Under the pieces are notes generated by a model. That model did no database searches. It was not told the origin of the DNA and worked only from the letters and a program-made list of their open reading frames with translations. Of a DNA stretch of 33,784 bases, positions 16,255-25,564 are shown piece after piece. The stretch comes from Halomarina oriensis (GTDB lineage Archaea; Halobacteriota; Halobacteria; Halobacteriales; Haloarculaceae). The stretch lies in assembly GCF_009791395.1 (NCBI RefSeq), contig NZ_WSZK01000041.1, positions 1-33,784 of the forward strand, read 5' to 3'. Both the position numbers and the translations under genes were made by a program. The number at the start of each line of letters is the position of its first letter. Positions within the stretch are counted from its first letter, which is position 1.

Positions 16255-18954
16255 ATGGAGGCGACGGGGCCGCCGGCGAAGATGGTCGAGCGCCGCGAGG
16301 AGCTGACGCCGATGCTCTCGCAGTACTTCGACCTCACGCGGGAGTACGACGACGCGCTGGTGCTGTTTCAGGTCGGGGACTTCTACGAGACGTTCTGTGA
16401 GGCAGCCGAGGCCGCGGCCCGGACGCTCGAAATCACGCTGACACAACGCGAGGACTCGACGGGGACCTACCCGATGGCGGGCGTCCCCATCGACAACGTC
16501 GCGCCGTACGTCGAGACGCTGCTGGACGCGGGCTATCGCGTCGCCATCGCCGACCAGGTGCAGGACCCCTCGGAGGCGTCGGGTGTCGTCGACCGGGCGG
16601 TCACCCGCGTCGTCACGCCCGGCACCGTCGTCGACGAGGAACTGCTCGGAGCGGGCAACACCTACACCGCCGCGCTGGTACCGTGCGAGGCCGAGCGACG
16701 CGAGGACGCGCCCGACCACCGCGACCGGTTCGCCGTCGCGTTCGTCGACGTCTCGACGGGGGAGTTCCGCGTCACCTCGGGCCCACGCGACGTGGTACAG
16801 GACGAACTCGACCGACTCGCGCCCGCAGAGGTGGTCACCGCTCGGCAGCCGACGAACGCGAACGCGGACGGGGAGACGGAGTCGGACGGTGACACTGCTC
16901 CACACGAGTTCGCCGTCCGCGGGATGCACACGCCGTTCCGCGAGTCGGCGTTCGAGACCGACACCGCCCGCGAGACGCTCTCGGGGTACGTCCCGACCCC
17001 CGAGGCGCTGTTCGAGACGGACGCGGAACTCCGGGTCGCCGGTGGCCTGCTCGCGTACGCCGAGTACACGCAGGGCGTCGACGCGGGTGGACTGGAGTAC
17101 ATCTCGCGGGTCCGGCGCTACGACCCCCGCGAGGGGATGCGCGTCGACGCCACCGCCCTGCGTTCGCTGGAGGTGTTCGAGAACCGTGAGGGCGGCGACG
17201 AACACACCCTGCTGGGCGTGCTCGACACCACCTCGTGTGCGCTGGGGCGGCGCGAACTCACCCACTGGCTCAGACGGCCGCTGCTGGACCGCGAGCGCAT
17301 CGAAGCGCGACAGGACGCCGTCGCGGAACTCGCCGACCGCGCGTTCGTCCGCGAGGAGGCCCGTGACCTGCTCCGGGACGTCTACGACATCGAACGACTC
17401 GTCACGCGCGTGGCTCGCGGGCGGGCGAACGCCCGTGACCTCCGGGCGCTCAAGAGCACGCTCGACGTGGTGCCCGAGTTGAAGGCCGTGCTCGCCGACT
17501 GCGAGGCCGCGTCGGTCCGCGAGCGCCGCGCGGCACTCGACGACCTGGCGGACGTGCGCGGACTGATCGGACGAGCCATCGTCGAGGAGCCACCCATCGA
17601 GATAACGGAGGGTGGCGTCGTCGCCGACGGCCACGACGACGACCTGGACGAACTGCGAGCGACCGAACGCGAGGGCCGCGAGTGGGTCGCCGACCTCGAA
17701 GCCAGCGAGCGCGAACGGACCGGTATCGACTCGCTCAAGGTGGGCTACAACGAGGTCCACGGCTACTACATCGAGGTGACGAACCCGAATCTGGAGAAGG
17801 TTCCCGACGACTACACCCGTCGCCAGACGCTGAAGAACTCCGAGCGGTTCTACACGCCCGAACTGAAACGGCGCGAGGACGAGATTCTGGGGGCGAGCGA
17901 ACGCGCCGACACCCGCGAGTACCAGCTGTTCACCGACGTCCGCGCGGAGGTCGGAGGGGAGGCGGAGCGCATCCAGCGGGTCGCGTCGGTCCTCGCGGAA
18001 CTCGACGTGCTCTGTACCCTCGCGGACGTGGCCGTCGAACGCGACTACACCCGACCCGAACTCGACGGCGACGGCATCCACGTCGAAGGTGGCCGCCACC
18101 CCGTCGTGGAGACGACCGAACCCCGGTTCGTCCCGAACGACGCCGACCTGCGCGAGCGCAACGTCGCGGTCATCACCGGACCGAACATGAGCGGCAAGTC
18201 GACGTACATGCGACAGGTCGCCCTGATTCAACTGCTCGCACAGGTCGGCAGTTTCGTCCCCGCGAAGTCGGCCCGCCTGCCCGTCGTCGACCGAGTGTTC
18301 ACCCGGGTGGGTGCGAGCGACGACATCGCGGGCGGCGCGTCGACGTTCATGCGCGAGATGCGCGAACTCACGAGCATCCTCCACGACGCCACTGCGGACT
18401 CGCTCGTCCTGCTCGACGAGGTCGGTCGCGGGACCAGCACCGCCGACGGCCGGGCCATCGCCTGGGCGGTCACGGAGTTCCTCCACGACGAGGTGGGCGC
18501 GACGACCCTCTTTGCGACCCACTACCACGAGCTGACGCGGGTCGCCGACTCCCGCGAGCGCGTCCAGAACCTCCACTTCACCATCGACCGCTCGGGTGAT
18601 GCGGTGACGTTCCTCCACTCGGTCGTCGAAGGGGCGAGCGAGGCGTCCTACGGCGTCGAGGTGGCGAAACTCGCGGGCGTGCCGGGGACGGTCATCGACC
18701 GGTCACGTGGCCTGCTCGACGACGGCCTGCCCGGTGGTGGGGAACGGGGGCACGCACCGACACCCACGCCGGAGACGCGTCCGGAACCACGGACGAACGG
18801 CCACGAGGAGTCGACGGAGGTGACGCCACCGGCGGAGGACACGTCGAGCGACGACCCCCTCGAAGCCGCGCTCCGCGACCTGAACATCGCGTCGATGACG
18901 CCCATCGAGGCGTTGACGTGGCTCCACGAGCGCCAACAGGAGGTCGAGCGGTGA
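16255..18954 (+). CDS. mutS: DNA mismatch repair protein MutS
   Basis: The 899-residue MutS recognises mismatches and small loops. The N-terminal domain has the GDFYETF motif, in which F43-Y44-E45 is the Phe-X-Glu that wedges into mismatches. The connector, lever and clamp domains follow. The ATPase has Walker [10 protein letters not shown] near residue 642, Walker [14 protein letters not shown] and FATHYHEL. A Ser/Thr/Glu-rich linker (~820-865) precedes a C-terminal [16 protein letters not shown] segment used for dimerisation. GTTGAAG about 28 nt upstream may be the TATA element. The TGA stop overlaps the mutL GTG start. Confidence 0.97.
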   Translation: MEATGPPAKMVERREELTPMLSQYFDLTREYDDALVLFQVGDFYETFCEAAEAAARTLEITLTQREDSTGTYPMAGVPIDNVAPYVETLLDAGYRVAIADQVQDPSEASGVVDRAVTRVVTPGTVVDEELLGAGNTYTAALVPCEAERREDAPDHRDRFAVAFVDVSTGEFRVTSGPRDVVQDELDRLAPAEVVTARQPTNANADGETESDGDTAPHEFAVRGMHTPFRESAFETDTARETLSGYVPTPEALFETDAELRVAGGLLAYAEYTQGVDAGGLEYISRVRRYDPREGMRVDATALRSLEVFENREGGDEHTLLGVLDTTSCALGRRELTHWLRRPLLDRERIEARQDAVAELADRAFVREEARDLLRDVYDIERLVTRVARGRANARDLRALKSTLDVVPELKAVLADCEAASVRERRAALDDLADVRGLIGRAIVEEPPIEITEGGVVADGHDDDLDELRATEREGREWVADLEASERERTGIDSLKVGYNEVHGYYIEVTNPNLEKVPDDYTRRQTLKNSERFYTPELKRREDEILGASERADTREYQLFTDVRAEVGGEAERIQRVASVLAELDVLCTLADVAVERDYTRPELDGDGIHVEGGRHPVVETTEPRFVPNDADLRERNVAVITGPNMSGKSTYMRQVALIQLLAQVGSFVPAKSARLPVVDRVFTRVGASDDIAGGASTFMREMRELTSILHDATADSLVLLDEVGRGTSTADGRAIAWAVTEFLHDEVGATTLFATHYHELTRVADSRERVQNLHFTIDRSGDAVTFLHSVVEGASEASYGVEVAKLAGVPGTVIDRSRGLLDDGLPGGGERGHAPTPTPETRPEPRTNGHEESTEVTPPAEDTSSDDPLEAALRDLNIASMTPIEALTWLHERQQEVER

Positions 18955-20606
18955 GCGATTCCGACGCGGCCGTCGAGTCGACGGTCCGCCGACTCGACGA
19001 GGAGACGGTCGCACGCATCGCGGCGGGGGAAGTCGTCACGCGTCCGGCCGACGCGGTGCGCGAACTGGTCGAGAACGCACTCGACGCCGACGCCTCGGCC
19101 GTCCGTGTCGCGGTCGAAGACGGTGGGCTGTCGATGATTCGCGTCGTCGACGACGGGTCGGGAATGTCCCGTGTGGACGCCGAACGTGCGGTCGAACGCC
19201 ACGCCACCTCGAAGATACGCGACGCCACCGACCTCGCCGCGACGGGGACGCTCGGGTTCCGTGGGGAGGCCCTGCCCAGTATCGCCGAGGTCGGGCGGTT
19301 CGACTGCTACACGAGCACCGCGTCGGGGACGGGGACGCACGTCGCGGTGCGCGGCGACGACGTCTCGGTCGAGGCGACCGGCCACGGCGTCGGCACGACC
19401 GTCGAGGTCCGCGACCTGTTCGCCGAACTCCCCGCTCGCCGCGAGTCGCTCGCCGGCCCGAGACGGGAGTTCGCTCACGTCAGCGACGTGCTGACGGGCT
19501 ACGCGCTCGCGCGACCCGACGTCCGGTTCCGCCTCGCCCACGACGGCCGACAGGTGCTCTCGACGCCGGGCAGCGGTGACGCGACCGACGCCCTGCTCGC
19601 CGTCTTCGACCGCGACGTGGCCGGGCAGAGCACGGCCGTCCGCGGAGCGAGCGAGGACGGTGCCGTGTCGCTCTCCGGCGTCGTCTGTTACCCCTCGGTG
19701 ACGCGGGCGACGGCGAGTCACGTCCACGTCGCGGTCAACGGCCGACCGGTGGGGAACACGGCCCTCCGAACCGCCGTGGAGTCGGGGTACGGAACGCTCC
19801 TCCCCGAGTCCCGTCACCCGGTCGTCGCGCTCTCCGTCGAGGTGCCGCCGAACGCCGTCGACCAGAACGTCCACCCCGCGAAACGCGAGGTCCGGTTCAC
19901 CGACCTCGACACGGTGACCGGGACGGTCGAACGGGTGGTCCGCGAGGCGCTCTCGACGGCGGACCTCTCGCGGGTCGCGGCCGTGTCGTTCGACACCGAC
20001 GAGGCGCTGTCGAGCGTCGAGTCACGGTTCGAGGAGTTGCGCGTCATCGGCCAGTTCCGCGAGTTGTACCTGCTGTGTGAGAGCGACGACGACCTGCTGG
20101 TCGTCGACCAGCACGCGGCCCACGAACGGGTCAACTTCGAGCGGTTGCAGGCAGCGGCCGGCGACACCGAGTCCGTCCCACTCGACCCGCCCCCGACGCT
20201 CGCGCTGTCCACACGGGAGGCCGCGACGCTCGCGGCCCACCGCGAGGACCTGGCCACGCTCGGTTTCCGTGTCGAGTCGTTCGGCGGCGACACGTATCGC
20301 GTGACGGCGGTGCCCGCACCGGTCGGTCGGGTGGCGACCGCCGACGCCGTGCGCGACGTGCTCGACGCGTTCCTCGCCGGGGACGCGCCCGACGACCCAC
20401 GGCGTGGTCTGCTGGCGGACCTCGCGTGTCACCCCTCGCTGAAGGCCGGCGACACGCTCGCGCCCGACGCGGCGAGCGACCTGCTGTCGCGGTTGGGCGA
20501 GTGCGACCGCCCCTACACCTGTCCCCACGGCCGGCCCACCGTCCTGCGAATCGACGAAGCGACGCTGGCGAAGGGGTTCGGCCGGTCGAACGTCGGCGTG
20601 CGGTAG
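18951..20606 (+). CDS. mutL: DNA mismatch repair protein MutL (endonuclease type)
   Basis: The 551-residue partner of MutS starts with GTG at 18951, overlapping the mutS stop as GTGA. A GGAGGT sequence ends 6 nt before it, supporting this start. The GHKL ATPase has [27 protein letters not shown] and [12 protein letters not shown]. The C-terminal domain keeps the nuclease motif [12 protein letters not shown] (DQHAxxExxxxE), [11 protein letters not shown] and CPHGRPT, so the protein should nick DNA itself, as expected without MutH. The linker between domains is short. A hairpin follows the stop codon. Confidence 0.96.
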   Translation: MSDSDAAVESTVRRLDEETVARIAAGEVVTRPADAVRELVENALDADASAVRVAVEDGGLSMIRVVDDGSGMSRVDAERAVERHATSKIRDATDLAATGTLGFRGEALPSIAEVGRFDCYTSTASGTGTHVAVRGDDVSVEATGHGVGTTVEVRDLFAELPARRESLAGPRREFAHVSDVLTGYALARPDVRFRLAHDGRQVLSTPGSGDATDALLAVFDRDVAGQSTAVRGASEDGAVSLSGVVCYPSVTRATASHVHVAVNGRPVGNTALRTAVESGYGTLLPESRHPVVALSVEVPPNAVDQNVHPAKREVRFTDLDTVTGTVERVVREALSTADLSRVAAVSFDTDEALSSVESRFEELRVIGQFRELYLLCESDDDLLVVDQHAAHERVNFERLQAAAGDTESVPLDPPPTLALSTREAATLAAHREDLATLGFRVESFGGDTYRVTAVPAPVGRVATADAVRDVLDAFLAGDAPDDPRRGLLADLACHPSLKAGDTLAPDAASDLLSRLGECDRPYTCPHGRPTVLRIDEATLAKGFGRSNVGVR

Positions 20607-20607
20607 C

Positions 20608-20622
20608 GCTCGTCGAGCGAGC
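20608..20622. terminator. Small hairpin between convergent mutL and Excalibur gene
   Basis: GCTCG-TCGAG-CGAGC gives a 5-bp stem immediately after the mutL stop, followed by AAAG. The 50-bp gap separates two convergent genes. Short and GC-rich, so termination is a tentative call. Confidence 0.35.
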
Positions 20623-20656
20623 AAAGAAGGAGTGGCCGTCTTCGTTCGGTCGTCGC

Positions 20657-21793
20657 TCAGTTCTCGGCCGACTCGTCGTCGCCGTCGAGGTCGATGACGA
20701 CGGTACCGGAGTCACCGGCGTCGAGCGTCACCGTCTCGTAGGCGAGGAGTTCCTGGTCGTCGGCGTTGGCGCGGACGAACGTCGTGTCGTCGCCGGGCAG
20801 TTCGTAGCCCGCAAGCGTGAGCGTGACGCTCTCACAGTCGGCGTCGTCGTCGACGCTGACCGTCAGAGTGACGTCGCCGCTCTCGTCGTCGTAGCTGACG
20901 GGCGTGTAGCTGACGTGACAGCCCGCGAGGGACTTCGTCACGTTCTCACCGGGCACCATGTGGCTCCCAGTGACCGTGCCGTCCGCGAGGACGGTCTGGG
21001 CCTGGAGCAGGCGACCCTGCGTGCCGTAGAAGTCGGGCGCGTCGTCCTCGTCGTCGCCGTCGACGCCGAGCGTCTCGATGACGTCACCGGCCGCGACGTC
21101 GATCTGGTAGGCCGGCATCTCGGTCGACGCTCCGTCGTCACCGGTGCTGGACTCGTCGGAGTCGTCCGTGCCGCTCTGGTCGGACTCGTTCTCGTCGTTC
21201 GACTCCGACTCCTCGTCCGTCGTCTCGGAGTCGTCGGTGTCCGTCGAGTCGTCGCTCTCCTCGCCGTCCGACTCGTCGCTGTCGGTCGAGTCCTCGGACC
21301 CGTCGTTCTCGGTCTCGTCTCCGGACCCGTCGCCCGACTCGAAGGAGTCCTCGCAGGCGACCCCGTCGTCGTCACGGTCGAGGTCGTTCGGGTCGCTCGG
21401 GTCCTCGTCGTAGGTCGTCTGTGCCTCCTCCTGGGTCTCGAAGTCCTCGCAGTTCAGATCGTCCGACGGGTCGGTATCCTCGGAGTCCTCCGAGGAGTCG
21501 TCGGTCGAATCGTCGCCCTCGCTACTGTCCCCGTCGTCACTGCTTCCCTCGTCGCCCGACGGGAGACTCTCACACGCCTCACCGTCGTCGTCCCCGTCGA
21601 GGCCGTTCGGGTCGCTCGGGTCCTCTTCGAGGACGGCCTGCGCTTCTTCCTGTGTCTCGAAGTCCTCACAGTTCAGGTCGTCTCCGTCCTGTGCGAACGT
21701 CGCGCCGGGCGTCACCGCAGTCCCGACGCTGACCGCCCCGACGAGCAGGGCGAACGATACCAGCACCGCCATCGATCTACGAACTCCTGTCAT
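20657..21793 (-). CDS. Secreted acidic protein with two Excalibur calcium-binding domains
   Basis: The product has 378 residues. An N-terminal Sec signal ([20 protein letters not shown]) ends around TFA-QDGDD. Two Excalibur domains follow (~39-75 and ~112-147), each with [12 protein letters not shown] and the calcium loop [15 protein letters not shown] or [15 protein letters not shown], with paired Cys. An extremely Asp/Glu/Ser-rich linker (~148-227) leads to a C-terminal beta-rich domain (~228-378) with two or three further Cys. No lipobox or membrane anchor is seen, so the protein is probably released or held in the cell surface layer. Excalibur domains bind Ca2+; the role in haloarchaea is unknown. 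Confidence 0.87.
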   Translation of the reverse strand: MTGVRRSMAVLVSFALLVGAVSVGTAVTPGATFAQDGDDLNCEDFETQEEAQAVLEEDPSDPNGLDGDDDGEACESLPSGDEGSSDDGDSSEGDDSTDDSSEDSEDTDPSDDLNCEDFETQEEAQTTYDEDPSDPNDLDRDDDGVACEDSFESGDGSGDETENDGSEDSTDSDESDGEESDDSTDTDDSETTDEESESNDENESDQSGTDDSDESSTGDDGASTEMPAYQIDVAAGDVIETLGVDGDDEDDAPDFYGTQGRLLQAQTVLADGTVTGSHMVPGENVTKSLAGCHVSYTPVSYDDESGDVTLTVSVDDDADCESVTLTLAGYELPGDDTTFVRANADDQELLAYETVTLDAGDSGTVVIDLDGDDESAEN

Positions 21794-21801
21794 ATTTCCG
21801 T

Positions 21802-21819
21802 CCGGGAGCGCGCTCCCGG
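21802..21819. repeat. Perfect 18-bp palindrome before the Excalibur gene
   Basis: CCGGGAGCGCGCTCCCGG ends 8 nt before the ATG at 21793 (reading on the minus strand). It could be a protein-binding site or, in the mRNA, a hairpin in the short leader. Confidence 0.6.
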
Positions 21820-21973
21820 TAGTCCGTCACGAGAACCGGTCTTGGTTACCCGCCGACAGTTTGTGGTTGTCCCGCCGACATATCTCGTCGGCCGACTGTT
21901 TCTCGGTGGGTGGGCACACCGGTCGTCCCCCTCCGAAACTCCACTCAACCGTCGAATTCCATCTGTTATGAGT

Positions 21974-22013
21974 GACTGTCGCCGTGGAACGTACGATGTC
22001 GTGAGCGACAGTC
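21974..22013. promoter_or_regulatory. Spaced 9-bp inverted repeat upstream of the sulfoquinovose operon
   Basis: GACTGTCGC (21974-21982) and GCGACAGTC (22005-22013) are perfect inverted copies with 22 nt between them. It lies 23-62 bp upstream of the TATA-like box at 22036, a position suited to an activator dimer. Confidence 0.45.
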
Positions 22014-22035
22014 CTCGCCGTCGACGGAGGACAAG

Positions 22036-22042
22036 CTATTTA
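22036..22042 (+). promoter_or_regulatory. TATA box of the sulfoquinovose operon
   Basis: CTATTTA, centred 36 nt before the ATG at 22075, predicting a leader of about 10 nt. Confidence 0.5.
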
Positions 22043-22052
22043 CTCGTCTGGG

Positions 22053-22073
22053 GTTACTCGGCAAGTGAGTAAC
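22053..22073. promoter_or_regulatory. Operator-like palindrome at the start of the sulfoquinovose operon
   Basis: GTTACTC (22053-22059) and GAGTAAC (22067-22073) form a perfect 7-bp inverted repeat with a 7-nt spacer, the same geometry as the site at 2774-2794 but a different sequence. TTTACTCG at 22040 repeats the half-site. It covers the predicted transcription start and ends one base before the ATG, as expected for a repressor site. Confidence 0.55.
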
Positions 22074-22074
22074 T

Positions 22075-23244
22075 ATGAGCATCCTCGTCACCGGCGGAGA
22101 CGGCTACATCGGGTGGCCGACCGCACTGCGGATCGCATCGCGCACGGACGACCGTGTCGTCCTCGTCGACAACTTCGGTCGTCGAGAGTGGGTCTCCTCG
22201 GTCGGTTCGAAGAGCGCGACCCCCATCGCGGATATGGACGAGCGCATCGACGCCGCCAGCGAGGTCCACGGCCTCGACAACCTCTCGTTCGTCGAGGGCG
22301 ACCTCGTCGACCGGGCGGTCGTCGACCGCATCCTGCAGGTCCACGAACCCCACACCGTCGTCCACACGGCCGCTCAGCCGAGCGCGCCGTACTCACAGAT
22401 CAACGGCGAGCGTGCGAACTTCACGCAGCACAACAACCTGCAGGCGACGCGCAACCTCGTCTGGGGGCTGAAGGAGAACGACATGACCGACACGCACCTC
22501 GTCGAGACGACCACCACGGGCGTCTACGGTGCGCCGTCGTTCCCCATCCCCGAGGGTGACGCGACGATGGAGAACATGGGGGAGAGCGACACGGTCCCGT
22601 ATCCGGCGATGGCCGGTAGCTGGTACCACCTCACCAAGAGCCACGACGCGGCGAACCTGCGTCTGGCGCACAAGCAGTTCGACATCCCCGTCTCGGACGT
22701 CCGGACGGCCATCGTCTACGGCACCGAGACCGAGGAGACACGCGAGGACGACCGCCTGAAGACACGCTTCGACTTCGACTACTACTTCGGCGTCGTCGCC
22801 CACCGCTTCGCGGCACAGGCGGTCGCCGGCTACCCGCTCACCGTCTACGGGAAGGGCGAGCAGCGCAAACCGTTCGTCTCGCTCGAAGACACCGTCGAGG
22901 GTCTCGCGCGGCTCGCCCTCGCCGACCCCGACGAACGCGAACACGACCACGAGGTCTATAACCAGGTCACCGACCCCATCAGCATCGTCGGCATGGCCGA
23001 GACTATCGCCGAGGTGGCCCGCGAGTTCGACTACGACGGCGAGGTCATGCACGTCGAGAACCCACGCGACGAGGACGAGACCCACCAGATGGAGATCGTC
23101 AACGACCGCTACATGAGCCTCATCGGCGAGCAGCGCACGACGTTCGAGGAGGGGATCCGCGACGTCTTCGAGACGCTGAGCCAGTACGAGAACACCATCG
23201 TCACCCACGAGGACCGCTTCCTCCCCAGCGTGCTGGAGGAGTAG
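22075..23244 (+). CDS. UDP-sulfoquinovose synthase-like SDR (SQD1/Agl3)
   Basis: The 389-residue enzyme is of SQD1 length. It has the NAD-binding GGDGYIGWPTAL loop, a long N-terminal insertion characteristic of SQD1, AAQPSAPYS, TTTTGVYGAP and the catalytic YHLTK. The C-terminal half has GKGEQRKPFVSLEDTVE. SQD1 makes UDP-sulfoquinovose from UDP-glucose and sulfite; the archaeal homologue Agl3 of Sulfolobus serves N-glycan synthesis. First gene of a three-gene operon, touching the next gene. The haloarchaeal end product (glycolipid, N-glycan or other) is not known from sequence. Confidence 0.88.
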   Translation: MSILVTGGDGYIGWPTALRIASRTDDRVVLVDNFGRREWVSSVGSKSATPIADMDERIDAASEVHGLDNLSFVEGDLVDRAVVDRILQVHEPHTVVHTAAQPSAPYSQINGERANFTQHNNLQATRNLVWGLKENDMTDTHLVETTTTGVYGAPSFPIPEGDATMENMGESDTVPYPAMAGSWYHLTKSHDAANLRLAHKQFDIPVSDVRTAIVYGTETEETREDDRLKTRFDFDYYFGVVAHRFAAQAVAGYPLTVYGKGEQRKPFVSLEDTVEGLARLALADPDEREHDHEVYNQVTDPISIVGMAETIAEVAREFDYDGEVMHVENPRDEDETHQMEIVNDRYMSLIGEQRTTFEEGIRDVFETLSQYENTIVTHEDRFLPSVLEE

Positions 23245-24192
23245 ATGGACGTCCTCGTCACCGGCGGTCTGGGCTACATCGGCAGCGTCCTGCTGCCGTT
23301 GCTGGACGGCGACGAGCGTGTCGACCGGGTCGCCGTCGTCGACAACCTCTCGCTCGGCTCGCCGCGCTCGCTGAAGGGGTCGCTGACCGACAGCATCGAC
23401 TTCCGTCGCGGCGACGTGCGCGAGTACGGCGACGTCGAGAACGCGATGCGCGACTGCGATACGGTCGTGCACCTCGCGGCCATCACGGGCGCATCGAGCA
23501 CCCACGACCGCCGCGAGGAGACGTTCGCCGTCAACTACGACGGCACCGAGAACGTGCTGACGGCGGCCGGGAAACTCGGCGTCGAGAACGTCGTCCTCGC
23601 GTCGTCGTGTAACCTCTACGGCCGCGCGGCGTCGATGGACCTCGACGAGACGGTCGAGGCCGACCCCATCAACCCCTACGCCGAGACGAAACTCCAGTCG
23701 GAGGACCTGCTCCGGGAGGCGATGGAGGAGTTCGGGATGGACGGCACCGCCCTGCGGATGGCGACGAACTACGGCGACTCTCCAGGGGTTCGGTTCAACC
23801 TCGTCGTCAACACGTTCGTCTTCCGGGCGCTCACCGACCGTGCGCTCACCGTCTACGGCGACGGCACGAACTGGCGGCCGTTCATCCACGTCCGGGACGC
23901 CGCTCGCGCCTACGCCCACGCCGCCCTCGAACCGGACGCGTGGGACGACGTCGTCTACAACGTCGGGTCGAACGAGGGTAACTTCCGGATATCCGACATC
24001 GCCGAGACCGTCAGCGAGGAGGTCGCTCCCGTCGACGTGACCTACCTCGAAGACGAACACCCCGGCCCGTCGTACCACGTGAACTTCGACCGTATCGCCG
24101 AGACCGGCTACGAGACCGAGTGGACGCTCCGCGAGGGAATTCACGACCTCGCGGACGCGTTCAGACCCGCAGACACTACCGCGACCCAATGA
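23245..24192 (+). CDS. NAD-dependent nucleotide-sugar epimerase/dehydratase (SDR)
   Basis: A 315-residue extended short-chain dehydrogenase. Its GGLGYIGS loop binds NAD, VVHLAAITGAS is the family motif, SSCNLYG holds the Ser position and YAETK the Tyr-Lys pair. GDGTNWRPFIHVRDAA is typical of nucleotide-sugar epimerases. The ATG follows the previous TAG without a gap, with GGAGG 5 nt upstream, so translation is coupled. It ends overlapping the third gene as ATGA. Substrate unknown; it probably works on the same UDP-sugar pool as its neighbours. Confidence 0.88.
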   Translation: MDVLVTGGLGYIGSVLLPLLDGDERVDRVAVVDNLSLGSPRSLKGSLTDSIDFRRGDVREYGDVENAMRDCDTVVHLAAITGASSTHDRREETFAVNYDGTENVLTAAGKLGVENVVLASSCNLYGRAASMDLDETVEADPINPYAETKLQSEDLLREAMEEFGMDGTALRMATNYGDSPGVRFNLVVNTFVFRALTDRALTVYGDGTNWRPFIHVRDAARAYAHAALEPDAWDDVVYNVGSNEGNFRISDIAETVSEEVAPVDVTYLEDEHPGPSYHVNFDRIAETGYETEWTLREGIHDLADAFRPADTTATQ

Positions 24193-25190
24193 GCGACACC
24201 GACCCCGCAGCAGACGCCAGCACCGCATCCGACTCCCCACACGTCGCCGTCACCGGCGCGGCGGGCTACATCGGCAGTCGCCTCGTCGCCGACCTCCAGC
24301 GCGAACACCCCGACTGGGAGGTGACCGCACTCGACAACTTCTATCTCGGGCAGGTCCGCTCCATCGGCGACAGCGACATCGAACACGTCGACATCCGTCA
24401 CCGCGAGGAGTTGGAAGCCGCACTCGACGGCGTCGACGCCGTCGTCCACCTCGCCGCACTCAGCGGCGTCCCCGACTGCGATGAGAACCCGGACCGCGCC
24501 TACGAGGTGAACGTGCAGGGCACCGAGAACGTCGCGTGGTTCTGCCGGAAGACGGGCGCGGCGCTCGCGTTCCCGTTCTCGATGGCGGTCATCGGCGACC
24601 CCGACGAGTTCCCCATCACGACCGACCTCGAACGCGACCCGCTGAACTGGTACGGGCGGACGAAGGTGCTCAACGAGACGGCCATCGAGTGGTACGCCGA
24701 CGGCGCGTTCCCCGCGAACATGTTCATGGTCGCCAACCTCTACGGCGAACACGAACTCGACGGAGCCACCGTCTCGAAGGGGACGGTCATCAACTTCTTC
24801 GTCAACCGTGCACTGGCGGGCGAGACGCTCACCGTCTACGAACCCGGCACGCAGTCCCGGAACTTCGTCCACGTCAAGGACGTCGCCCGCGCGTTCCGGC
24901 AGAGCACCGAACGCCTGCTCGACCAGCGTGCGGCGGGCGAGACGGGCGTCGAGAAGTACGAGGTCGCCACCGACGAGGACCCCAGCGTCGAGGCCATCGC
25001 CGAGACGGTCCAGCGCATCGCCCGCGAGGAGCGCGACGTCGACGTCGACATCGAACCCGTCGAGAACCCACGGAGCGGCGAGACGCTGGTGGACTCCTTC
25101 GAGGTCGACTGGTCGGCCGCCCGCGACCGTCTCGGGTGGGAGCCACGGGAGAGCGTCGAGGAGTCGATTCGCGGCCTGCTACGGGAGTAG
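24189..25190 (+). CDS. NAD-dependent nucleotide-sugar epimerase/dehydratase (SDR)
   Basis: The 333-residue third SDR of the operon starts at the ATG that overlaps the previous stop. A ~17-residue acidic/Ser-rich N-terminal extension precedes GAAGYIGSRL. VVHLAALSGVPDCDENP, FPFSMAVIGDP and YGRTK supply the family and catalytic motifs, and TQSRNFVHVKDVARAF matches sugar epimerases. It is paralogous to, but clearly diverged from, the second gene. Reaction unknown. The downstream neighbour is convergent, so the operon probably ends here. Confidence 0.87.
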   Translation: MSDTDPAADASTASDSPHVAVTGAAGYIGSRLVADLQREHPDWEVTALDNFYLGQVRSIGDSDIEHVDIRHREELEAALDGVDAVVHLAALSGVPDCDENPDRAYEVNVQGTENVAWFCRKTGAALAFPFSMAVIGDPDEFPITTDLERDPLNWYGRTKVLNETAIEWYADGAFPANMFMVANLYGEHELDGATVSKGTVINFFVNRALAGETLTVYEPGTQSRNFVHVKDVARAFRQSTERLLDQRAAGETGVEKYEVATDEDPSVEAIAETVQRIAREERDVDVDIEPVENPRSGETLVDSFEVDWSAARDRLGWEPRESVEESIRGLLRE

Positions 25191-25196
25191 CCGTCG

Positions 25197-25484
25197 TCAG
25201 TTCTCGCCGTCTCCGTCCACGACAGTCGCCGCGATAGCGAGCAGTTCGTTCTTCGTCAACCCACCACTGCCGCCCTCGGGGTCGTCGTCGTCGCGCTCAC
25301 CGATTCGCCAGCGGATGCCGGCGCGCATCTGCGCCTTCGAGGGCCGCGCCGCCGACTCGGAGAGATAGCCGAGGGCCACGGCGATGGCCTCCAACTCCTC
25401 TTTCGTGAACCCGACGTTCTCGATGCGTTCGTGCCGACCGACGGCCGTGCGAATGTCGTTGCGGAGTTCGTGGACGGTAGCCAT
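25197..25484 (-). CDS. 95-residue unknown haloarchaeal protein with duplicated motif
   Basis: A small acidic soluble protein. GFTKEELEAIAVAL (residues 25-38) and GLTKNELLAIAATV (75-88) repeat the pattern GxTKxELxAIA exactly 50 residues apart. They flank RPSKAQMRAGIRWRIGE and a Asp/Gly-rich stretch. This looks like two helix-start motifs of one repeated fold. No named family is recognised. It is convergent with the SDR operon, with a 6-bp gap, and lies between it and the aglF-like gene. Confidence 0.75.
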   Translation of the reverse strand: MATVHELRNDIRTAVGRHERIENVGFTKEELEAIAVALGYLSESAARPSKAQMRAGIRWRIGERDDDDPEGGSGGLTKNELLAIAATVVDGDGEN

Positions 25485-25564
25485 GGCGTCACTACTGCGA
25501 GTCGGGTGATGGAGCTTTGGAGTCGCGGACGGCGGAGCACGGGCCGTCGCCTCGTTGCCCGGTC

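Larger units (their letters stand above)
21794..22020. other. Divergent gap with several dyads
   Basis: No supported gene. It contains the 18-bp palindrome 21802-21819, three GCCGAC copies (21852, 21874, 21891), two of which form GCCGAC-ATATCTC-GTCGGC (21874-21892), and a GACTGTCGC/GCGACAGTC pair (21974-22013). This is the control region for both the Excalibur gene and the sugar operon. Confidence 0.45.

Noticed and set aside
16063-18618. 851-residue minus-strand frame across mutS
   Set aside because: Antisense shadow of mutS; the plus strand carries all MutS motifs.
22393-24240. 615-residue minus-strand frame across the SDR genes
   Set aside because: Antisense shadow; the plus strand shows intact GxxGxxG and YxxxK motifs with overlapping starts.
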